Under the pieces are notes generated by a model that worked only from the letters and a program-made list of their open reading frames with translations, did no database searches and had not been told where the DNA came from. Both the position numbers and the translations under genes were made by a program. This document shows, piece after piece, positions 44,777 to 55,300 of a stretch of DNA of 64,000 nucleotides (positions are counted from its first letter, which is position 1; the number at the start of each line of letters is the position of its first letter). The DNA comes from Brachionus plicatilis (taxonomy: Eukaryota; Rotifera; Eurotatoria; Ploima; Brachionidae), in NCBI GenBank assembly GCA_010279815.1, contig QEOQ01000122.1:956798-1020797 (forward strand). The letters run 5' to 3'.

Positions 44777-47591
44777 ATGAACAAGAAGACAAATCAATCA
44801 ACTTTAAGAACAAAACCTCTTAAAAAAACAAGGTTAGTAATTACACACTGGAATTGTCTTCATTTACCTAGTAGGGTTCATCTCTTAGTCAATTTTTTAG
44901 CTCAAAAATGTCCCGACATTGTTTTGCTCAATGAATTAAAGATAGATTTGAGTGAGGCAAATATTTATCTTGATTTTCACAATTATCAGTTCATAACAAA
45001 ACCACGCAACAAGTATGGAGGAGGAGTAGCTATTTTAATTAAAGAAGGAATTGAATTTATACAAGATTTTTCTTATGAGGAATTCAATTCCGAACTCCTT
45101 TGTATAAAAATGAACTTAGGAAAGAATAGTGAATTGTTTGTATTTAGTCTTTATAATCCACCCAATGTGCTTCTGAACTTTGAGTTTTTTAAAACAGTTA
45201 ATAAAAAGTGTAGGAACTACATTTTAGGTGGTGATCTAAACGCTAGAACAAAGCAAATAGGCTGCGTTGGGGAAAATTAAAATGGCATAATGTTGGAAAG
45301 AATAATCAATGAGTTAGACTTTTCAGTAATCAATGATAAGCGTCCTACTTTCAATATTTTTAATAAGAATTACTTTGAAATTCTTGACCTTTTTTTAGTT
45401 TCATCTTCTTTAATTGACAAGATTACCGACTTTAGTGTCTTAAATAGTCAAGACATGACTAGTGACCATTTTCCAATCGATGCATCGATTTCTATGGGCT
45501 ATCAATTAGAAAATAAATCAGCAGCTAAAAGGTTTAACTATAAGAAAGCAAACTGGCAATTATTCAGCGAGATTTTAAATTCTCAAATAGTGAATATCAC
45601 TGAAAGTTCCCTCACAATAGACCAACTAAATGATAAAATTACAGAAAAAATTATTTCTGCTTCACATAAAAGCGTTCCATATCTTTCTAAGAAAATCTAC
45701 AAAACGAGTCTTCCACCGAACATTGTTAATTTGATCAAAGAACGTAGGAAAGTAAGAAGAAACTTCCAGAAAATTCGCTGTCAAAAGCTAAAGCAAAAAT
45801 TTAATCTACTTACATCTGAGTTAAAGGTCTCTTTAAAAAAATTCTGGAATCAAAATTGGTTTGATTTTATTGAGAAGATGGGAAAAAACCCACTGACAAG
45901 TTTACCTTTTTGGAAAAAAATAAATAAATTTAGAACAAAAAAAGGATCAAATTTAATTCCTAATTTGATTTTAAATGAAAATGAATTCAAAACTAATGAC
46001 GAAAAGGGAAAATGCTTCGGAGAACTCTTATCTTCAATATTTAGTCCTAATTCTGATTTAATTGATTCTGAGAAAGATATCGAAATACTAAATTCCAACT
46101 CTGATTTCTTTTGAAACAATAACCAGTGTAATTTTAATGATCCAATTTGCTTAAATGAATTAATTATGGCTTTATAAAGATTGAAAAATGAAGCGGCATC
46201 AGGACCTGACATAATTCACAATTTAATGCTAAAAAACTTACCTTGAAATTCATTAATAGAAATATAGAACTTTTTAATTTATCTCTTCGAGAAGGTAGAG
46301 TCCCTAAAACGTGAAAAACATCGAACATTACTATGATTCATAAAAAGCCTCTTCTTTACAAGATCCTTTAAATTATAGACCAATTAGTATAACGAGTTGT
46401 TAAGGAAAGCTACTGGAACGCATAGTATATTCAAGATTATACAATTTTTTGGAACAAAATTCACTCCTTATCCAGGAGCAATCTGGATTTAGGAAACACC
46501 GGCGAACAGCAGATAATCTTTTCTTTTTAATTCAAAAAATTGTGGAATCATTTAATAGAAAAAAAAGAGTTAGCGGCCTTTTTTTTGACATTTCTAAAGC
46601 CTTTGATGGGGTTTGGCATGAAGGTTTACTTTTTAAATTGATTAAAATAAATCCACCTCATTACTTGACTAACTGGATTAGATCCTTTTTAGACTCTAGG
46701 ACATTTAAGGTAAATGTGAATGACCATCTGAGCGAAGAATATCAAATAACTGCAGGTGTTCCTCAAGGCTCAGTAATTAGTCCTCTTTTATTTAGTATAT
46801 ATATTAATGACATCCCAAAAAGAAACAAAACAAATAATGAATACTCTCTGCTTTTCGCAGATGATCTAGTTACATTCTTCATTTATAACAAAAAGGGGAA
46901 CCTAGAAAATAAGATTAATAAATACCTCAACGAACTAGAACAATGGCTTATTAAATGGAAAATGAAGATATCAGTTGAAAAGTCGTGTTCAGTAGACTTT
47001 TCTAGGTACAAAAAAGAGAGTGATAATCTAAACTTAAAAATTTATGGAAACAGAATAGTGAGCCAAAAAGAAATCAAGTTTTTTGGTATTAAATTTGATT
47101 CTAAGTTAAACTTTAATATACTGGTAGACGAAATTAAAGAACGGTGCAATAAAAGACTAAATATTATTAAGATATTGTCAAACAAAAAATGGGGTCTTAA
47201 TCAAAACACACTAGGAAACCTTTATAAATCCTTAGTCGGATCAATTTTAGATTATTCTTTTCCTTGCTTAAATTCATTTTCAGAAAATAATATCAAAAAA
47301 CTGCAAGCAATTCAGAATACAGCAATCAGATCTATTCTTAAGTTAAAATATGATACTCCCTCCAACATCGTGCATCATGAGGCTTTTAATAAACTAAAAT
47401 TACTTACAGTCTCGAATCGGCTTTTTGAATTGAGTGAGAGATATGTTGGGACAAGACTGAGTCATTCTATTCCATTGGTTGAAAGACTGGTGAAGGAATA
47501 CAAAGAAGGTTTCGAATCAAGATATATTGAATACCCAACTCCATTGTGTAATTGCTACCTTACTATTTCTTCTTTTTTTCCTGAAACTTGA
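44777..47591 (+). pseudogene. LINE ORF2: endonuclease and reverse transcriptase
   Basis: The APE-type endonuclease begins VITHWNCLHLPSRVHLL, with PDIVLLNELKI, GGGVAILIKEGIEF, YILGGDLNAR and SQDMTSDHFPI; a single in-frame TAA at about 45278 splits it. After 46114 the frame decays (TGA at 46312-46314 where the family has Trp). The reverse transcriptase from 46449 is open: EQSGFRKHRRTADNLF, FFDISKAFDGVWHEGL, ITAGVPQGSVISPLLFSIYI, the catalytic LLFADDLVTF and ending PTPLCNCYLTISSFFPE. Confidence 0.88.
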
Positions 47592-47862
47592 ACTATTTAA
47601 ACATTTGCAACATGTAACAATCTACTCCTATTTATGTCTTTTCAACTTTCATTTTTTTAGCTTATTTACTTTATTTCGATTCGTTTTTTTATCTCATTTT
47701 ATTAACTTTAATTTTATTCTTATTTTATTTTATTTTTATTTTATTTTATTTTTATTTTATTTTTTTTTTATTATTTTTTTTAACTTATTCTGAAGGAGCT
47801 CTAGCTCGGTACAGAAAACAAATAAATAAAATAATAAATCTAAGTTTTATCAAAATATTGAA

Positions 47863-48130
47863 ATGTCTGATAGTGAGTATCGAGTAGTTGATGACTCTAT
47901 AACTTCTGAATCAGAATCTGAAGACGAGGTTCAAGAATCCAATAAAAAGAAAAGAACCAGGAAGAACTGGATCTATGAGAGAACACTCGACGATCAAGAA
48001 GCATCCAAAGAATGGTTAGATAATGAAAAGACTTGGTCTTCTCTGAAAAGTAGTGAAACTGATGCCGGTTTAAGAGTTGATTATCGATGCAACCTAGTTA
48101 AGAGAAAAGGACCTCAATGCGAAAGATAAC
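47863..48130 (+). pseudogene. Fragment of a transposon-derived protein (MULE/FLYWCH-like N-terminus)
   Basis: Starts just after the LINE tail. It encodes 88 residues: acidic SDSEYRVVDDSITSESESED, basic KKKRTRKNW, then EKTWSSLKSSETDAGLRVDY and RCNLVKRKGPQC, which resembles the W...K.T..G.R.YRC...RGPQC zinc-finger start of MULE-type transposases. Beyond the stop, another frame ends in an AT-hook-like KRGRGRPKKNF (about 48272-48300) with stops between, so the 3' part is broken. Similarity is from memory and moderate. Confidence 0.4.
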
Positions 48131-48789
48131 AGAAGTAGAGGAAGAAACTCCACAAGAAACAGATATACCAACAAAAAAGAACAAAAAAAACAATTGATAA
48201 GGAAGCTGAAAAAGTAGTGCAAGCATCATCCAGCAGTGATATAAGTTAGAAAGTAGAAGCTCCACTAAAGAGAGGTAGAGGTAGACCAAAAAAAAACTTT
48301 TAAGATATTATTTTATTTGAAATTTTTTGAAATTTTTTATAATTCTTTTTTTTTAAATCAATTTATTAAATAAAAATAAGAGATACTTAAAATAAAATTA
48401 GTTGCTGTTTTATTTAATTTAGGAGACAGATTAATAAATATAAGTTAAGGGTATTTAGTAAAATAAGAGATAGAAAAATATTAGTGATCGATTAAGTAAT
48501 TTTAGAGATCGATTAAATACCTCCCCTTTTATTTTTTCTTTATTAATTTCAATTTCAACTAAAAGTTCTCTAATCTTCAAGGTTCCCGAATCCCTAGACC
48601 TGTTTGATATTTTTATTACAATCAAATTATTATGATGATTTGATGATTAATAAGAAAGGTAAATATTTTACCTTTTAAATATTGTATTTTATTATTTTGA
48701 TGAAAATGCCTGAGTCCAAGTTATTTTTGACTATTAAGACCCCAGAAATCTTAGAATTCAATTTACTTAAAAAAAGCCAACATTTTTGA

Positions 48790-49760
48790 TAACATCTTTT
48801 TATTTTTTGATTTTTTGTTTCATTATGTTATCATATTTTTGCTGTTATCGCAGAAATGTTTTAATGTATTTTAGCTATGAAGTAACAACTGTAATTAGAA
48901 TATGACTATGATCTTGATTGTGAATTCAATTTAACTGACGATTCCGGATATGAAAATTCAACTTTTAATTTAGACTCTTTTTTGTGCGTTTCTCCGTTCA
49001 ATGAAGAAATCAAATCATCCGACCAAAATTCAGATTTTTTTTCACCGCAAACGTCATAACTTTGTCACAAAGCTAAAAAATTGTTTTTTTTAATTTTTTT
49101 AATTTTTCAATTGTATTATAATTTTGTAAAGCTTCTTATTTTTTAAATTATACACAAAGCAGCAAAATATTTCATAAAATTTTTATTTTCAATTTTGGTA
49201 ACTTAATAATTTAGAAGAGCTCTTTTTTTTATTTTCTGAAATGTTGCACAAAAAATCTAAAATTCTAAGAATCAAAAAGTTTTAAATTATTTTCATTATG
49301 CTCACAAAGCCCAATAAATTATTTAACATTTAAAATTCATATAGTTCATTTGTACCCTGTTAATTGTCAAATTAAAGTTATAAAAAAAATTCTAATGATT
49401 ATGAAAAAAAAAAAATATTTTTTAATCAATTTTTAATCTTGGAATATTTAAAATTTACAAAATTTTCATCATTTAAATTTTTAGAGCTATGCAGGTATAG
49501 GAATTATGTAAATAATTGAATAGTTAATATTTAAAATACTTTTGAAGTTAATCTTAAAGAAGATGTTGCAAATCCTAAATGTGTTAATTTCATTCTGTTT
49601 CATGGTTTGTCAAAAATGTTAAATTATGTAAAAAGGTTTCTAATCAAGATATATCGAAAATCCGACTCCAATTGTGTAATTATTTTTTTTCCTTATTCAC
49701 TCCTTGTCGAACATTAAGTCATAATCGTGTAATTGCTATCTAGAAATTTCTTCCTTTTTC
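48790..49760 (+). pseudogene. Mosaic of DEG/ENaC, cyclin D and LINE fragments
   Basis: Fragments follow one another in the same orientation. About 48815-48903 matches the DEG/ENaC TM1-to-extracellular coding region (AGAAATGTTTTAATGTATTT, TTAGCTATGAAGTAACAAC). From about 48905 the cyclin D C-terminal coding region starts abruptly (GATTCCGGATATGAAAATTC) and runs through its stop and 3'UTR to about 49420. About 49590-49625 matches DEG/ENaC again (TTTCATGGTTTGTCAAAAAT). From 49640 two copies of the LINE ORF2 end (CCGACTCCAATTGTGTAATT) follow. All are non-functional. Confidence 0.75.
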
Positions 49761-50128
49761 CTCAATTCTCTAAGACTTAATTTTTGGATTTCGGTACTTT
49801 TTTTAATCTGATAAAATTTTAGTTCGATACAGATGATCAAACAAATGAATATTTAAAATAGTAAATAAGACAATAAAGAAATTTTTTAATTGCTCGAAGA
49901 GAGAAAATATTCCTGAAAATTATAAAAAAAATCAAATACAGTATTCAATTATATAATAAATGTCAGGTTTAAAATTATTGAATTTTATTATATTTCGAAT
50001 GTTAATTAGCTCTCTTTTCCCTTTAAATGAGCCTTTATTAAATTAATTTAAAAGTGGCATGGAAACCAGAACTACTTGATTTCATAACAGTTTCATTTTT
50101 TTTATTTTAACATTAAAAACGACTAAAA

Positions 50129-50552
50129 ATGCAGTCAAAGTCTGAAATTAGACCAACGCAAAATTTACCATCAATTTTTTTAAATAATAAACAAAAATCA
50201 GTAGATAAACTGAGAAAATTTGAATTGTTTAAACAATTATATGAAGCTACAACAAATAATGAAGATTATAAAAAAATGAGACGGCCGATAAAACCAAGTT
50301 TGTGAGTATATTTCATAAAATTTAAAAAATCCCAACTAATCTTTTAAATTAGACCAGTCTACATGTATTCAAGATACGAAAATTCAAAATTTTACCACGA
50401 AAATAGCTATTATTATCCAAGATTCAAAAAACCAGTTGAATGGACCGTTCTTCTTACTAAAGTATATTTTACTCTTTAATTAAAATTTGATTAACTAATT
50501 TGATTTTAAGAGACATGATGAATATAGCGCTAGTTCAAGCTCAATGTCCTAG
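50129..50552 (+). CDS. Small three-exon gene, product unknown (107 aa)
   Basis: Exons 50129-50301, 50353-50461 and 50511-50552 are separated by introns of 51 and 49 bp with canonical ends (GTGAGT...TTAG; GTATAT...TTTTAAG) and join in phases 2 and 0 to one open frame: MQSKSEIRPTQNLPSIFLNN, KLRKFELFKQLYEATTN, KMRRPIKPSLPVYMYSRYE, YYYPRFKKPVEWTVLLTK, RHDEYSASSSSMS. It is Tyr-, Lys- and Arg-rich, basic, with no signal or membrane segment. Each exon is too short to stand out alone, yet all three keep frame, which argues for a real gene. AATAAA lies at 50565-50570. No family recognised. It sits in a field of pseudogene fragments, so its integrity is notable. Confidence 0.7.
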
Positions 50553-51085
50553 GACCTTTATTCAAATAAATGATTCAAAATTCTAACATTTTTCATTTTT
50601 CACAAATTAGAAATAGATGATGCCATCATCGTTGTCAATTTTAAAGAATTTCAATCTTTAAATTTAATAAATTTTTTAACTTTATATATTTTTATCTGTG
50701 AAAATTACATTAGATTAAACGATTTAAACAAAATTGATTGCAAGATATCAAAAAAAATTTTAATTATTTTATTCTAAAAATCGAATTTTTAAATATTTTT
50801 GCTAGATCTGTTACAATTGACAAAAATTTACAAGATTGTTAATTTTCACTTTAAGCTCTCAAAAAAAAAATAATTGTTTATTTTTTTTTGATTATTTTTT
50901 AAGTTTTGTTAAACTTTTTCTATTCACGTTTTTAGAAAAAAATTAGTGCCTAGATTTAATTTTTGATTTAATTTTATGTACAGTTTTTGTTTAATTTGTT
51001 AGATCTTTTGATATTAAAAAAAATTTAAAAAGAATTTTAAGTATTTCTTCAAATAAAAAGGCAACTGTTCAATATCAACAAAAAG
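50553..51085. other. Intergenic, nothing recognised
   Basis: A/T-rich sequence without a gene or clear repeat. Confidence 0.5.
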
Positions 51086-51311
51086 TCAATTTGAAATTTT
51101 AGTACAAAAATTATAGCTCAAAAAGTAAAAATGGTTTAATTTTTTTTCAAATTGTGCAAAAATGGTTCTATAAAAAGTACAATATTGGAAACATTGTACA
51201 AACGAATTATTAGCTCTGCAAAAACTCGGCAATCTGTAAAATGCACACCTTCAATAAATATTTGAATAAAATATTCAATAAATTGCAGAGTTTTTGAAAT
51301 TGTCCAAAAAA
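51086..51311. mobile_element. Half copy of the GGCAATGTGAA hairpin element
   Basis: Begins AATTTGAAATTTTAGTACAAA, carries AAAATGGTTCTATAAAAAGT, and ends in the centre text AATTGCAGAGTTTTTGAAAT, where a different repeat starts. It is truncated at the hairpin midpoint relative to 34072-34424. Confidence 0.7.
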
Positions 51312-51801
51312 TCTGTTCTAAATTTTAAATACCTGTAAGAGAACGGGTCAGGTAGAACAAAACATATAAAAAGATAAAAAAACATAAATAAAAAAAGTAA
51401 AGCATATAGAAAAATATTGATATAATTAATAAAAAGAAAACATATAACCAATTTTATAAACAGATAAAAAACAAATTCAAAATCCAAACTTTTTTAATAT
51501 TTTTAGTTAAATAATATAGTTTTATTTAAAAAAAAATATAATCAATTTAAAATTAAAAAGAAAGGAAAAATTAACTCATTTGCGTAAATAGACGAATTAA
51601 CTTTTTCACGTAAATGTACAGGTATTTTAACACATTTTTTATAATTATTAGCTAAAAAATTAAAATTAAAATTAATTGTTCAATCTAGAGGGTTTAACTA
51701 TTCTTCAATTAGATTCAGTCTGAATTTTGTAAACATATTATTTAATTTATTTTTTAATAATTTATGTTTATCTCTTTTTTGATTTTTTATAGTTCTCTCA
51801 T
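51312..51801. repeat. 490-bp repeat unit B, copy 1
   Basis: Runs from CTGTTCTAAATTTTAAATAC to TTATAGTTCTCTCAT and is almost the same as 54126-54616. It includes AGAGAACGGGTCAGGTAGAA and CGTAAATAGACGAATTAAC. Short protein-like scraps can be read but no intact ORF. Confidence 0.85.
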
Positions 51802-52128
51802 TAAAGAAGCTAAAATTAGTAAAATTTACGTTTTACGTTTATGTTTTTTATTTCTTTTTATGTTTTTTTTCTACCTCACCCTAAGATAATATGCCATTGA
51901 GTGATGACGTATAAGTACTACTAATTTTTGTTTATATCACAAAATTAAAATTTAAAAATTTAAAGCAATTATAAAGAAAAGTAAATTATTTGTTTATTCA
52001 AACTTTTTTATTCAAAAATTTAATATTTACATTAAAAATTTTAAATTTAAGTTTACTAAAAATCGAAAAAATGTTATAACAAAAAAAAGGTAAATTATAC
52101 TGAAACAAAAACAAGAGACCAGGCAGTG

Positions 52129-52134
52129 TTTATT
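52129..52134 (-). terminator. Polyadenylation signal of the HDAC gene
   Basis: AATAAA on the - strand, about 257 bp downstream of the stop codon at 52391. The segment between is less A/T-poor in structure than neighbours (CTGACTGAGGGAGAAAACAT), consistent with a 3'UTR. Confidence 0.5.
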
Positions 52135-52390
52135 TTAGATACAAACAGGAATGTTTTCTCCCTCAGTCAGTTCTTACACAGGTCTACTATCTTAAATATA
52201 ACTTCTAAATTTAAAATATTAATAATTAAAATACGAAATCAAATGAGATAACAACAGTTATAATTTACGAATAAAGTGTTTGAAAAATTATTTAAGATAC
52301 TAAAAAGACCTTTGAGAGTCATTTGGTGTCTTCAAAAAAACGTCAACATTCCTCTTTATCACTCGAATCAATCACTATAGACTGAGTCCT

Positions 52391-55300
52391 TTACTCGGTA
52401 AACACGCGTATGTACTGATTATGAGAAATTTTAACGCAATCGACGAACTTTTCCACTTCTGGCCAATATTTTTCTAAAACGAAAACAAAATTAGAATTTA
52501 TTTGAAAAATTAAAAGTTAATGCTTATTTTTAGATAAAAAAAAAAAATTTTTGATAAATACTATCGAGTCAAAGAAATTTGAATACAGATTTGAATTTAA
52601 AAAAATCAAATTTATAATAAATGAAGCAACAATCGGTCTATTGAATAGACAGGACAAAAATGAGTGATTTTAAGATCTCAAAAAAATTTTTTTATTTCTA
52701 TTTTTATATCTCTAAATTCTTTGATTTAAAAAAAAATCTAAAAATTATTTTTGCATAAATTCTTGAATTTAACAAAAAAATTTATTTGAATAATTAAATA
52801 ATGGATTATAAATAATATAACCTTTTTGTAATCAACGATAAAACTTATGAATTTTAGGTGCTGAATTTGGTACATTTTATTTTTCTTCTTCCATTTGTAA
52901 AACAGACAGAAAGCTGCCAAATATGATAATATGAACGTAAAAAATTTTATTTGAAAATTCAAAAACAGAATAAGAAAAAAAATAAAAATTTTAACAGATT
53001 CTAATAGTTATTATGTCTTTGAATCAATTTCTTTTAATAATCAAATTAAAAGACAAAAAATTCAAAAATAAAAACATAAACATTCTGAATGAAACTCAGG
53101 CTAAGATCATTTACTGAATGAGTTAAAATAGTCTCTATTTACGAGACATAAGAGGGATGTTTTTTAATGGCATTGTAAATTTTGGAACAAAGAACAAAAA
53201 CTAAAATTTTGAATTCGCCTCAACTTTTTGTATTTTAGCCTAGAATTTGTTCACCCACTTTGATCTTAGCTTTGATCTTTTTAAGTTTAAGTTTTAATAA
53301 TAATTAACCATGAAAAATATCGTGAATAACAGAGATATTGCAGGAAGACTAAAGATCACCTGGAGGAGAACAATTGTAAGAGAGCTGATCGAGATGAAAG
53401 TTACATGGAGGCAGGCAGAAATGGTTTTCAAGGACAGATTAGAATGGAGAGGACGTGGAGGAGTTGTAATTAGCAAAAGAAGAAGAATTTTGTTTTTTCT
53501 TTTAGTCTGCAAAAATCCTGCCTTTCTGGTAAGCACTTGGGTGATACTAAGTATGCATTAGTTGGTGCATTGTGCAACAATAAGTCATTTGAATCCAAAA
53601 ATTTTTTTTTTTTTTTTTGTTCAAAAATTCTCAATGGATGTTCATTTGCTACAATTAGCTAAAGCTAGATGATTTTTTGATTATTTTTTTTTTCATTCTT
53701 TGCCGTGTTTAATTTATTTTTTTTTGTTTATCTGTGAAAGACTAAAAACTAAAAATAATAAAATTTATCTGAATAAAGCTTAAATAGGGCTAGATTGATA
53801 ATTTATTTATTTATTCATTGAATTGAATTAACCTCCTTTAAGGAGAAGTAAAAAAATAAAAATAAATTTTTTTTTGTTTTTGTGTTTTTTTTTTTAAATG
53901 AAAAATTATATAATCAGATAATAGAATCGACTAAAAATTTAAAGTCGATCATGTAACAGGTTCACTCTAGATCTAAAACCTATTCAAAAACCAACTTGAG
54001 ATTTAGAGTTTATAAAAAAAATTATGACAGATTATAAATTGTTCTATAAATTATTTTTATATATTTTTGTCCCTTTAAAAATTTCTATGAAAATTATTCT
54101 ATGAATTGAACGTTCTCTCTTTAGTCTGTTCTAAATTTTAAATACCTGTAAGAGAACGGGTCAGGTAGAACAAAACATATAAAAAGATAAAAAAACATAA
54201 ATAAAAAAAGTAAAGCATATAGAAAAATATTGATATAATTAATAAAAAGAAAACATATAACCAATTTTATAAAAAGAAAAAAAAACAAATTCAAAATCCA
54301 ATCTTTTTTAATATTTTTAGTTTAATAAAATAGTTTTATTTAAAAAAAATATAATCAATTTAAAATTAAAGATAAAAAGCAAAAATTAACTCATTTGCGT
54401 AAATAGACGAATTAACTTTTTCACGTAAATGTACAGGTATTTTAACACATTTTTTATGATTATTAGCTAAAAAATTAAAATTAAAATTAATTGTTCAATC
54501 TAGAGGGTTTAACTATTCTTCAATTAGATTTAGTCTAAATTTTGTAAACATATTATTTAATTTATTTTTTAATAATTTATGTTTATCTCTTTTTTGATTT
54601 TTTATAGTTCTCTCATGTAACAGGTTCACTCTAGATCTAAAACCTATTCAAAAACCAACTTGAGATTTAGAGTTTATAAAAAAAATTATGACAGATTATA
54701 AATTGTTCTATAAATTATTTTTATATATTTTTGTCCCTTTAAAAATTTCTATGAAAATTATTCTATGAATTGAACGTTCTCTCTTTAGTCTGATCAATTT
54801 TAGACTATTATTTTCCTCGCTTGAATTCAATTTCAGAAAATAATATCAAGCTATTCGGAATTCAGTTGTTAGATTTATTCTCAAATAAATATATGAAATT
54901 CCCTTCAACATGCAGCATGAGGCCTTTAAAATTCTTTAACTAATAACACTCTCTAATCGACTTTTTGAGTTGAGCGAGAAATATGTTGGGACATAACTGA
55001 GTCATTCTGTTCCAATCATTGTCAGAGTGGTTGAAGAATAAAAGCAGGCTTTAATGCAAGATTTATCGATTGCCCGACTCTATTATGTAATTGCTACCTT
55101 ACAATTTCTCCCTTTTTCCATCTATTGTCAACGAAATCAAATAAATTCAATGTAACTTTATTTTATAAAAATATTCCTTTTTGCATACTTTATGTAACTT
55201 TATAAAAAAAAATTAATTTGGTAACCAAACGTAAGTGTTATGAATTTTTTGCAGTTTTTTAATAGAAATAACTTTAAGATTATAAACTTTGTGTATTCGT

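Larger units (their letters stand above)
43540..47845 (+). mobile_element. Near full-length, decayed jockey-like LINE
   Basis: About 4.3 kb with a gag-like ORF1, an endonuclease plus reverse transcriptase ORF2, and a 3' end TTCTGAAGGAGCTCTAGCTC followed by an (AAATAA)-type tail at 47820-47845. Stops and frameshifts in both ORFs make it inactive. It stands head to head with the truncated copy at 41400-43210. Confidence 0.85.

Noticed and set aside
53950..54792. LTR retrotransposon (A repeats as LTRs)
   Set aside because: The repeats do not start TG and end CA, there is no primer-binding site or polypurine tract, and unit B occurs alone elsewhere.
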